This document shows positions 7,254 through 14,379 of a DNA stretch of 17,585 bases, piece by piece. Made by a program: the position numbers and the translations under genes. Source of the stretch: Akkermansiaceae bacterium (GTDB lineage Bacteria; Verrucomicrobiota; Verrucomicrobiia; Verrucomicrobiales; Akkermansiaceae); assembly GCA_014379305.1 (NCBI GenBank), contig JACMMB010000263.1, forward strand, positions 1 to 17,585. The letters run 5' to 3'. The first letter of the stretch is position 1, and the number at the start of each line of letters is the position of its first letter. A model generated the notes under the pieces. It was not told where the DNA came from. It was given only the letters and a program-made list of their open reading frames with translations, and did not search any database.

Positions 7254-8126
7254 ATGAGGAAATTTTCAGAAATACTGACCCATCCGGGCAGTTCGCATAA
7301 GGATGAGTTTTTAGCGTGTTGCCTACTGATCGCGGTTCACGAGGTGCCGGTTGTCAGGCGGGAACCGACGCCGGAGGATTTGGATAATACCGGGATGGCG
7401 GTGGTGGATGTGGGAGGTGAGCACGCGCCCGAACGAGGGAATTTCGATCACCATCAGTTTCCGAAAGATCATCCTCCGACGTGTTCCCTGAGTCTGGTAC
7501 TGATGGATCTCGGGCTCTACGAGGATGCGCGGAAATACTGCGATTGGCTGGAGGTGGCGGAATGGTTTGATACGCGCGGTCCGGTGGAAACGGCGGCCTG
7601 GCTGGGGGTCGGGCGGGAGCTGCTGGCCCGCCTGAATTCCACGGTGGATCTTACGCTGTTGCGGCGGTTCGCCGGGATGGGTGAGATCCGCCCGGGGGAG
7701 CCGTTGTGGGAGGTGATGCGCTGGGTCGGTGCGGATTTGATCGGCTATTTGAAATCGTTGCGGGAGAAACTGAATGAGATCTCGCGATTGAGTGAAATTT
7801 GGGAAATCGGGCATCCGCTGGGAGACTTCAGGGTGTTGTTTTTGCCGCGGTGCGCGCAGATTACGGAAGATGCATCGGCGGGCCTGGCGCGGTTTGCGGC
7901 GAGCCTGCCGGAGAGCCGGCAAGTGGTGGCGATGGTGTATCCCGACCGCAGGGGAGCGGGCTTCGCGCTGTCGCGGTTCAATGATCATCTGGGGATGGAT
8001 TTCATGAAGGTGGATGGCGAGGCGGATGTTCATTTCGCCCATATGCGGGGCTTTGTTGCGAAGACATCAGCGGTGGATCCGGATCGAATTAAAGAGCTGC
8101 TCAGCCATAGCTGGACGCCAGTCTGA
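7254..8126 (+). CDS. MYG1-family (UPF0160) DHH-like metal-dependent nuclease
   Basis: Encodes 290 residues. The N-terminal motif THPGSSHKDEFLACCLL (His15, Asp17, Glu18), the VDVGG strand (Asp52) and FDHHQF (Asp65-His66-His67) match the metal-binding blocks of the MYG1/UPF0160 family, a branch related to DHH phosphoesterases. A later CDWLEVAEWFDTRGP supplies another conserved acidic site (Asp97). In eukaryotes MYG1 is a 3'-5' RNA exonuclease; the bacterial members are little studied, so RNase activity is inferred from family. The first motif reads HPGSSHKDE rather than the commoner H-S/N-G-x-F-H-x-D-E. The length is slightly short for the family (about 290-330). The next gene, a YhaM-like exoribonuclease, starts 36 bp downstream on the same strand, suggesting a shared transcript and RNA or nucleotide turnover as the theme. 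Confidence 0.82.
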   Translation: MRKFSEILTHPGSSHKDEFLACCLLIAVHEVPVVRREPTPEDLDNTGMAVVDVGGEHAPERGNFDHHQFPKDHPPTCSLSLVLMDLGLYEDARKYCDWLEVAEWFDTRGPVETAAWLGVGRELLARLNSTVDLTLLRRFAGMGEIRPGEPLWEVMRWVGADLIGYLKSLREKLNEISRLSEIWEIGHPLGDFRVLFLPRCAQITEDASAGLARFAASLPESRQVVAMVYPDRRGAGFALSRFNDHLGMDFMKVDGEADVHFAHMRGFVAKTSAVDPDRIKELLSHSWTPV

Positions 8127-8162
8127 ACGTGACATGTTCCCGCACCACAGGCAGCTTCGGGC

Positions 8163-9254
8163 ATGAGTGTGATATCGATTTCGAGCCTGAAGGAACAGGC
8201 AGGCGAGGTGCCTTTGATCGCTGCGGTGAACGCGCAGTTACAATCGCGAGGGGTAAAGACCACCAAGGGCGGAAAGCCCTATTTCGATCTGATTTTCGCA
8301 GATGCGACAGGGTCGCTGAATCTTAAAGTCTGGTCCGAGACCGTCCTGTATGATGCGGCGGTGGAATTGCCATTGCAGGCGATCGTGCGGCTTGAGGGTG
8401 AATGGACACAGAATCAGTATGGGGTCAATGGCAGCGCGGTGACCTGGGCCGGCGTGGACGAGGAAATCAGAGCGGATTTCCTTGCGGGAGATCCGGACTT
8501 GCGGAGGAAGCAGGAGCAGGATTTCGCCGTAATCGCATCGCTGTGCGGGGAAATCGAAGATCCGCGGTTGGGCAAGCTGTGCGGGCGTTTTTTAGAAAGC
8601 ATGGGCGATCGATTCAAGAGAAGTGCGGCGGCGCGGAAGAACCATCATGCCCGGCGTGGCGGACTTGTTGAGCATGTGGCGCAGATGATGCGCTCGGCGG
8701 ATGTGCTTTGCGGCGTTTATTCCGAATTGAACCGGGATCTGATGATGGCGGGGGTCTTGCTTCATGATTGCGGAAAGCTGTGGGAAAACAGTTATCCTGA
8801 GGATGGATTCGGGCAGATCCACTCGCTGCACGGCGAGATGCTGGGGCACATTCCGCTCGGCATCGAGCTGGTGAACAAGCTTTGGCGCGATCTACTGGAT
8901 ACATCCGAGTTCGAGCCGTTTTCCGAATGTAAACCAAGTAACGAGGAGGTAAGGATCCATTTGCTGCATTTGATTGGCAGCCACCATGGGCAGATGGAAT
9001 TCGGCTCGCCGGTTTTGCCTAAAACGGCTGAGGCTTATGCGCTGCATTACATAGACAATCTTGATGCGAAGCTGGAGATGGTGAGGGATGCCTATGCCCA
9101 TGCCAGCGAGCTTGCGCCGGGGATCTATGATCGGATGTTTCCGCTGGCGGCGAATCTGGTAAAGCCGTTGCGGAAATTTGAGGAGATCGGAAAAATCACG
9201 ATCGGTACCGATGATCAGGAGGAGCCGGCGGCTCTCTCAGAAAATGACGAGTGA
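8163..9254 (+). CDS. YhaM-type 3'-5' exoribonuclease (OB-fold + HD domain)
   Basis: Encodes 363 residues. Residues 1-100 form an OB-fold nucleic-acid-binding part (GKPYFDLIFADATGSLNLKVW). Residues ~160-330 are an HD phosphohydrolase domain: HHARRGGLVEHV (His171), GVLLHDCGKLWE (His201-Asp202), HGEMLGHIPLG (His223, His229), LIGSHHGQMEFGSP (His274-His275) and YIDNLDAKLEM (Asp298). This order and spacing match Bacillus YhaM/CbfA-type 3'-5' exoribonucleases, cytosolic enzymes that trim RNA and sometimes DNA. An acidic C-terminal tail ends the protein. It follows the MYG1-like gene closely. The last 18 bases overlap the 3' end of the opposite-strand transporter gene (9237-9254). Confidence 0.9.
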   Translation: MSVISISSLKEQAGEVPLIAAVNAQLQSRGVKTTKGGKPYFDLIFADATGSLNLKVWSETVLYDAAVELPLQAIVRLEGEWTQNQYGVNGSAVTWAGVDEEIRADFLAGDPDLRRKQEQDFAVIASLCGEIEDPRLGKLCGRFLESMGDRFKRSAAARKNHHARRGGLVEHVAQMMRSADVLCGVYSELNRDLMMAGVLLHDCGKLWENSYPEDGFGQIHSLHGEMLGHIPLGIELVNKLWRDLLDTSEFEPFSECKPSNEEVRIHLLHLIGSHHGQMEFGSPVLPKTAEAYALHYIDNLDAKLEMVRDAYAHASELAPGIYDRMFPLAANLVKPLRKFEEIGKITIGTDDQEEPAALSENDE

Positions 9255-10601
9255 AAGCAAGGTGATGAGCAGAATGAAAAGAATGTTCAGCGCGAAGCCG
9301 ACGCGGATCATCGTGCGCTGGGGAATCCGTCCCGTCGCGAAGACGATGGCATTGGGCGGGGTCCCGACAGGCAGCATACATGCACACGAGGCGGCAAGGG
9401 CGACGGCGAGGACGAGTTTGCCGGGCGAGATGTCGAACTCATTGGCCATGGAGAAAAATATCGGCACCATCAGGGCGGTGCAGGCGGTGTTGCTTAACAG
9501 TTCGCTGAGGAAAATGACGAAAGTGACGACAGCGGTCAGGATTGCCCAAAGCGGCCAGTTTTCCATAGCCCCGCCGAGAAGACGGGCCAGGAACTGACTG
9601 GCACCCGAGGATCCAAGGATGCCGCTCAGCGCGAGTCCGCCCCCGAAAAGCAGCAGCACGCTCCAATCAGTGCCTTGTTCGATTTGCCGCCAACTGACGA
9701 CTTTGCCAACAATGAGGGCGACCACCGCCATCAGGGCAATCCATGTATCGGGATCGGAAATACCAAAAAACGGCCCGAGCTGGGCGCTGAAGATCCATGA
9801 CAACGCCGTGATGGCAAAGATGACGAGAGTGATTTGACGGGGTTGGGTGAATAGAAAGTTTTCCTTTTCAGCTGCAATGCCGATGTCCGCACCCACGTCA
9901 TTGGTTGGTTTGAGAATCAGGTAAAGAGCACCGATCATCGCCGGCATCAGCACGACCACAGCCGGAATCCCGTAGCCCAGCCATTGTGAAAACGAGATCC
10001 CGAGTTGTTTGGCAGCGATGCCGTTCGGGGGGCTTCCGACCATCGTGCCAAGACCTCCGATGCCTGCGGAGTAAGCCAGGCCTAACAGTAGAAAGTGCGC
10101 GTTATGGGCTTTGGCTCCTTCGGTTTTGTATTGAGCCAGGATGCCGAGAGCGAGCGGCATCATCATCGCGGTTGTGGCGGTGTTGCTGATCCACATCGAA
10201 AGCAATGCAGTGCCGATGAACAGGTAAATGGAGACCGATACGAATTTTCCTTTTCCCAGTTTCCCAAGCTTTCTTGCGAGCCAAAGATCGAGGCCTTGAG
10301 CTGAAAGCGCGGTGGCGAGCGCAAAGCCACCGAAGAATAAAAAGATAAGCGGTGCGCCGAAGGAGCTCAGTGATTGCTCCACATCCGCGAGCTTGAACAC
10401 GGCTGCGATAATCGGCACCAGCAGAGCGGTTAGGGCCAGGGGCAGAGCCTCGGTCATCCATAGCCAGGCGATGCATGCGAATATGGCGAGTCCATGGCGC
10501 ACCTTGACCGGGTCGAGTCCTTCCAGCGCGACGTGGGATTCCGGCAAGGGCAGGAAGAAGGCAATGAGCAGTAACAGTCCGAAGCTGATAATGAGTTTCA
10601 T
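9237..10601 (-). CDS. DASS/SLC13 family sodium-coupled anion transporter
   Basis: Encodes 454 residues that are almost wholly hydrophobic, with many membrane segments. The two inverted halves typical of the DASS family each carry an SNT substrate/sodium-binding motif: WISNTATTAMMMP (Ser139-Asn140-Thr141) and LLSNTACTALMVP (Ser370-Asn371-Thr372). Each is followed by a matching G-x-PPN loop (VGSPPNGIA near 189 and VGTPPNAIV near 412). The early WMTEALPL stretch is also characteristic. Members carry di- or tricarboxylates, sulfate or phosphate with sodium; the substrate cannot be read from the sequence. The start ATG (10599-10601) has no clear ribosome site. The gene diverges from the TPR protein gene and converges on the YhaM-like gene, overlapping it by 18 bp. 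Confidence 0.94.
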   Translation of the reverse strand: MKLIISFGLLLLIAFFLPLPESHVALEGLDPVKVRHGLAIFACIAWLWMTEALPLALTALLVPIIAAVFKLADVEQSLSSFGAPLIFLFFGGFALATALSAQGLDLWLARKLGKLGKGKFVSVSIYLFIGTALLSMWISNTATTAMMMPLALGILAQYKTEGAKAHNAHFLLLGLAYSAGIGGLGTMVGSPPNGIAAKQLGISFSQWLGYGIPAVVVLMPAMIGALYLILKPTNDVGADIGIAAEKENFLFTQPRQITLVIFAITALSWIFSAQLGPFFGISDPDTWIALMAVVALIVGKVVSWRQIEQGTDWSVLLLFGGGLALSGILGSSGASQFLARLLGGAMENWPLWAILTAVVTFVIFLSELLSNTACTALMVPIFFSMANEFDISPGKLVLAVALAASCACMLPVGTPPNAIVFATGRIPQRTMIRVGFALNILFILLITLLSLVIF

Positions 10602-10681
10602 CGCGGTGATCTAGGATCAAAAATCAGCGGGTGAATATCAAATTTGACGCCCAATGGAATATTCGCCAGCCTCATGGAACG

Positions 10682-11746
10682 ATGAATGGGAAAAGTATAT
10701 TCTTAATGGCATGTTGCGGGCTGGGACTCATGGCATTTTCACAGCTTCTCATAGCGGGCGTGGCATTGGCTGTTAGGTTTGAGGAGGGGCAGCAGGTGAG
10801 AGTGGTTGAAAAGGAGGTTTCCAGGCTTGTGCCTATGAGAATTTCCGTTCCGACCGCAGGAGATACCGCATCGAAACCAAAGCCCAGGGAAAAGCCGGCG
10901 CTGCCGCCGATACCGGAACCGGAACGGATGGCGGCATTGCAAATCGCTGATCCGAGATCCGAAAGACTGGTCACCGAGGCCAGGAAAGCGCGTATTGCCG
11001 GGGACATGGGGCTGGCAATCGTAAAGCTTGAGGAGGCCTTGGGAGAATCGCCCAATGAGCCGACAGTGCTCTTCGAACTGGGTATGGTGCATGAGCAGAT
11101 GGGGGTGTATGACGAAGCCTCCCGATACTATGAACAGGTTTTCCAGCTTGGTATTTCCGGGGCGGGGGATCTCTATCAGCTGGCGGCGGAAAAACTGCGG
11201 GACGGATTTGAGCAGGCGACCGATATGTTGGGGAAAATCGCACTGGGCCGGGTTCGGATTTTCAATGATGCGAAGGCGGCCGGGGGACAGCGTGTGGTGC
11301 TGACCGTGCCCGTGCAGAAAGCGCCGGGGGAGGAAATCGAAGCAGCCGAAATCGAGGTGGAGGTGACTTTTTTCAACAAATCCTCCAAGGGTGAGATTGT
11401 GCAATTGGAAGACAGTTCCTGGGCCGCTCCGCAGTGGGTTTCGCTGCCTTTCGACTGGGCTGGAGGGGAGGAATCGCTGCGGATGAATTACCAGATACCG
11501 GAGCGTGACGAGCAGACTTCCCATCTTTTTGGCGAGCTAAGCTATTACGGACAGGTGGTGACTTTGAAATACAAGGGCGAAGTCCTGGACGTGCAGGCCT
11601 GGCCACGGGATCTTGCCGCGCGCATCGGCCAGGTAGCTCCTACCGGCAATGCGGGTGGGGATTTCCCCGAATTTCTCGATCAGGATATTCTCCCTCCAAA
11701 CTTCGATCCCGATTTTCCCCTACTCAATCCTTTGCCAAAGGAGTGA
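10682..11746 (+). CDS. Membrane-anchored TPR protein of unknown function
   Basis: Encodes 354 residues from ATG at 10682. An in-frame GTG at 10631 would add 17 residues and leave only 29 bp to the divergent transporter gene, so I favour the ATG. A membrane segment covers about residues 6-31 (IFLMACCGLGLMAFSQLLIAG), followed by a charged stretch and a Pro/Lys-rich linker (SKPKPREKPALPPIPEPER). About residues 95-160 form roughly two TPR-like helical pairs: EARKARIAGDMGLAIVKLEE and VLFELGMVHEQMGVYDEASR. The rest is beta-rich (RVVLTVPVQ, EIEVEVTFFNK, VVTLKYKGEVLDVQAWP) and ends in a Pro/Asp/Phe-rich tail. I do not recognise a named family. The pseudokinase/SUMF1 gene starts 23 bp downstream, so the two proteins are probably made together and may bind each other. 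Confidence 0.75.
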   Translation: MNGKSIFLMACCGLGLMAFSQLLIAGVALAVRFEEGQQVRVVEKEVSRLVPMRISVPTAGDTASKPKPREKPALPPIPEPERMAALQIADPRSERLVTEARKARIAGDMGLAIVKLEEALGESPNEPTVLFELGMVHEQMGVYDEASRYYEQVFQLGISGAGDLYQLAAEKLRDGFEQATDMLGKIALGRVRIFNDAKAAGGQRVVLTVPVQKAPGEEIEAAEIEVEVTFFNKSSKGEIVQLEDSSWAAPQWVSLPFDWAGGEESLRMNYQIPERDEQTSHLFGELSYYGQVVTLKYKGEVLDVQAWPRDLAARIGQVAPTGNAGGDFPEFLDQDILPPNFDPDFPLLNPLPKE

Positions 11747-11769
11747 AATAAAGTGGTGAGGTATTTTGT

Positions 11770-13254
11770 ATGGATGAAGTGAGCGAAGAGAGCCTGTTTG
11801 GCGAGTATCTGCCAAAACAATGTCTAGCGGAGAGCGCGTCCAGAAGGACATGGCTGGCCGAGCAGGTTTCAGTGGGGCGGATGGTGTTGATCGAGGAGCT
11901 CAAGCAGGAAGACATGGACAAGCGCGATTTGTTTCTGGCGGACGTCCGCGCCAAAGCCGCTGTCGAGCATCCGCTTATGGGATCGGTTTACGAAGCATCC
12001 ACGGAACATGGCCGCTGTTTTTTCGCCCAGGAGCTTTTGCCGGGGCAGACTCTGGAGGCCCGCAGTTTGGCCGGGGTGAAGCTCAAGGCCCAGCGCCTGG
12101 CACCTGTTTTGCGCCGCATCGCCGAAGCGAATATCTACCTCGATTCACATGCTTACGCGACTTCGCCACTGGGGCTGGATTCGATTCATGTGGATGAACA
12201 GGGAGTGATGCGGCTGAAAAATTTGGCGGTCGCCGGCGAGCGTGTGGCAGATCACTCCCTGCGTGATATTCTCATACTTGGGGAAAAACTTAAGATTCTC
12301 GTGAATCTTGATTATCCCGGAGCGACCCGTTTTCTGACCCTGCTCGCGTGGATGCGTGGCGAGGAGGTCCCCGTCCCGCTGGGATGGCAGCAAATCCGGG
12401 ATTACTGCGAACAGATCGAGCAGCAGCTCACCGAGCCTTCCAACCTGGCCTCTCCTCCCACCTCGGCGTTGCGACCGGGAAAAAACAAAAGCCTGATATG
12501 GCTTATTGCTCTGGGACTTGCGGGAGCAGCGGTCATCTTCCTCTCGTTTCCGAAAAAGAAAACATCCGCCCCGCCAACTTTCCAGAAACCTGGCTGGGTA
12601 TTGGTCGATGGCGGTCAATACATCACTCCTGACGGCCTGAAAATAGATGCAACCGGTTTCAGAATCTCCACGGACGAAGTTAGCATAGGCGAGTATGCGG
12701 AATTTTTGGAAACCCTCAGCCTGCTTGCGAAGGAGGGCGCGGAACGGACTTTCGATCATCCCGAGCAGCCGAAGGATAAAGCCAGCCACCGGCCGGACAA
12801 CTGGGAGAAACTATATCCGGCGGCAAAGCAGAACCTGCCTTGGGGCGGTTTTCCTATCGATTTGGGCATGTCGGTGGTGGGTGTGGATTGGTGGGATGCC
12901 TATGCGTTTGCGAAATGGAAGCGCTGCCAACTGCCGACACAAGAGCAATGGCTTGCCGCGTTGATGGCTGGCGCGAAGGTGCCTTCCGCGATTCCAGTGA
13001 GTCACTGGCAGACAATGTCCGGGGAAAACCCTGACCGAATCATGAATGGGTTAATCGGCATGGCGGGATCCGTTTCCGAATGGACTCTTGAGCCTCATCC
13101 GAGCCCGTCGAATCCTCTTGGCGCGCCATTGTGGGTCATCGCCGGGGGTTCGTTCAAAAACCCGGGAAAAGGTGCGCTGACTCGCGAATGGGTCGCCGAC
13201 CGCTCGCTGAGGAGACCGGATCTTGGTTTCCGAATGACCAAGGATCCCCAATGA
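11770..13254 (+). CDS. Pseudokinase - TM - SUMF1/FGE-like fusion protein
   Basis: Encodes 494 residues; GGTGAGG (11755-11761) sits 8 bases before the ATG. Residues ~18-220 resemble a Ser/Thr kinase fold: VLIEELKQED near 39, EHPLMGSVYEA near 66 as in the alphaC region, FFAQELLPGQTLEA as the hinge and LDSIHVDEQGVMRLKNLAV near 136 as the catalytic-loop region. Aligned by eye, the ATP lysine is Glu42, HRD becomes Thr131-Ser-Pro, the metal Asn is Ser138 and DFG is Asn151-Leu-Ala, so it should lack kinase activity. A membrane helix (241-260) has basic residues on both sides. Residues ~274-494 are a formylglycine-generating-enzyme-like domain: GVDWWDAYAFAKWKRCQLPTQEQW, GMAGSVSEW, VIAGGSF and LGFRM. 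The cysteines of true FGE are absent near GGSF, so oxidase activity is unlikely. Probably a binding or scaffold protein of unknown role. Confidence 0.8.
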   Translation: MDEVSEESLFGEYLPKQCLAESASRRTWLAEQVSVGRMVLIEELKQEDMDKRDLFLADVRAKAAVEHPLMGSVYEASTEHGRCFFAQELLPGQTLEARSLAGVKLKAQRLAPVLRRIAEANIYLDSHAYATSPLGLDSIHVDEQGVMRLKNLAVAGERVADHSLRDILILGEKLKILVNLDYPGATRFLTLLAWMRGEEVPVPLGWQQIRDYCEQIEQQLTEPSNLASPPTSALRPGKNKSLIWLIALGLAGAAVIFLSFPKKKTSAPPTFQKPGWVLVDGGQYITPDGLKIDATGFRISTDEVSIGEYAEFLETLSLLAKEGAERTFDHPEQPKDKASHRPDNWEKLYPAAKQNLPWGGFPIDLGMSVVGVDWWDAYAFAKWKRCQLPTQEQWLAALMAGAKVPSAIPVSHWQTMSGENPDRIMNGLIGMAGSVSEWTLEPHPSPSNPLGAPLWVIAGGSFKNPGKGALTREWVADRSLRRPDLGFRMTKDPQ

Positions 13255-13280
13255 TGCTGGTCGTTATCCTTGAGAAAGGA

Positions 13281-13316
13281 GAAAGCCGCGTGACTCATGG
13301 GAATCAAGCGGCTTTC
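13281..13316 (-). terminator. Probable terminator after the initiator tRNA gene
   Basis: GAAAGCCGC (13281-13289) and GCGGCTTTC (13308-13316) are perfect 9-bp inverted repeats around an 18-base loop that can itself partly pair. On the minus strand the stem starts just past the tRNA CCA and is followed by a pyrimidine-rich TTTCTCCTTTCTC tail. It could also act for the plus-strand SUMF1 gene, whose stop lies 26 bases before it, although no T-run follows on that side. Confidence 0.55.
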
Positions 13317-13318
13317 AT

Positions 13319-13395
13319 TGGTTGCGGGAGCAGGATTTGAACCTACGATCTTCAGGTTATGAGCCTGACGAGTTACCTGACTACTCCATCCCGCG
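13319..13395 (-). tRNA. Initiator tRNA-fMet (anticodon CAT), CCA encoded
   Basis: The minus strand reads CGCGGGA, TG, a GAGT/ACTC D-stem, anticodon arm TCAGG-CTCATAA-CCTGA, a short variable loop, a GTAGG-TTCAAAT-CCTGC T-arm, TCCCGCA, A73 and an encoded CCA: 77 bases. Initiator marks are the unpaired C1-A72 at the top of the acceptor stem and the A11-U24 pair in the D-stem, both as in E. coli tRNA-fMet. The usual three G-C pairs at 29-41, 30-40 and 31-39 are here A29-U41, G30-C40 and G31-C39, so the first pair is changed. It lies downstream of nadK on the same strand with 74 bp between. Confidence 0.97.
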
Positions 13396-13469
13396 ATTAT
13401 GACCATTAATCGCCTTTCAGCGTGGGGCGGAAACCTACCTCAGCGACCCCGCCCTGTGCAAGAAATATT

Positions 13470-14348
13470 TCATACCCCTTGCCAACCCAGCTTCTGCCGC
13501 AGTCCTTCGTAAAATGAAGTTCCCTCAAGCCGCAACAGATGGAACGACCTAACCGATTTCCTCACAATCACACGGTCGCCCGGATCGATTCGCAAAGTGT
13601 CGCGACCATCCACCGTGAACAGCATCGGGCAATCATCCGCGTTTTCTGGGGAAATGGCGATCTCCACATCGTCGGATAAAACCAAGGACCGCTGGCTCAG
13701 GCTATGCGGACAGATCGGCGTGATCACCATCACTTGGGATTGTGGCGCGATTAATGGTCCGCCTGCGGAAAGCGAGTATGCCGTCGATCCTGTGGGAGTT
13801 GCCACGATCAAACCATCCGCCCGGTAACGGTTCAGCCACTCACCGTTGACCATCGCTTTCAGAGTGACAAGGCGCCCGGTTTCGCCCCGGGCCAGCGTCA
13901 CTTCGTTGAGAGCGTGATATACTTTGCTCGCTTTCCCCGCCCGCTCGACCCTTGCCTCCAGCAGCATCCGGACGCTGGTGATGAAACGGTTTTCCGCAAC
14001 CGCATCTGCGAATTGCGTGATCTCGGCATCCGTGCATGTCGTTAAAAATCCAAGCGTTCCAATGTTGATTCCCGCCACCGGTTTTTCAAACTGACCCAGG
14101 CGGGAAACCGCATGCATCATCGTCCCGTCTCCGCCAAGCACTGCGGCGATATCCACCTGCCTGGCAAAATCACGGGCCAGGATGCCGCCCTCCTCCCCGA
14201 CGAATTCCGCAGCCTTGCGATCAAGCACGCACTTGCATCCGCGACTCTCCAACGCCACCCGCAGTGCCTGCAACGTCTTCCAAGCCCCGTCTTTTTGCGG
14301 GTTGAGCAATATGCCTACTTTCACTCGGGTTAATTCATGCGCCTGCAT
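13470..14348 (-). CDS. nadK: NAD kinase
   Basis: Encodes 292 residues, the common length. This cytosolic enzyme phosphorylates NAD to NADP using ATP or polyphosphate. Visible landmarks are VGILLNPQK at the N terminus; LGGDGTMMHA (Gly72-Gly-Asp-Gly-Thr76) as the nucleotide-binding loop with the catalytic Asp; GINIGTLGFLT; LNEVTLARG (Asn148-Glu149), which contacts NAD; and RADGLIVATPTGSTAYSLSAGGPL (about 176-199), the glycine/threonine-rich signature. The LOG-family gene lies 31 bp upstream on the same strand, so the two are likely co-transcribed, with the initiator tRNA gene downstream. Both neighbours handle nucleotides, but a functional link is only inference. Confidence 0.97.
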   Translation of the reverse strand: MQAHELTRVKVGILLNPQKDGAWKTLQALRVALESRGCKCVLDRKAAEFVGEEGGILARDFARQVDIAAVLGGDGTMMHAVSRLGQFEKPVAGINIGTLGFLTTCTDAEITQFADAVAENRFITSVRMLLEARVERAGKASKVYHALNEVTLARGETGRLVTLKAMVNGEWLNRYRADGLIVATPTGSTAYSLSAGGPLIAPQSQVMVITPICPHSLSQRSLVLSDDVEIAISPENADDCPMLFTVDGRDTLRIDPGDRVIVRKSVRSFHLLRLEGTSFYEGLRQKLGWQGV

Positions 14349-14379
14349 TCGCCCCCTGACAAGCAGCGAAGAAGGTAAT

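Noticed and set aside
13396..13469. Possible promoter (TTGCAC, CATAAT) between nadK and the tRNA gene.
   Set aside because: CATAAT touches the first tRNA base, leaving no leader, and the boxes are not at usual spacing.
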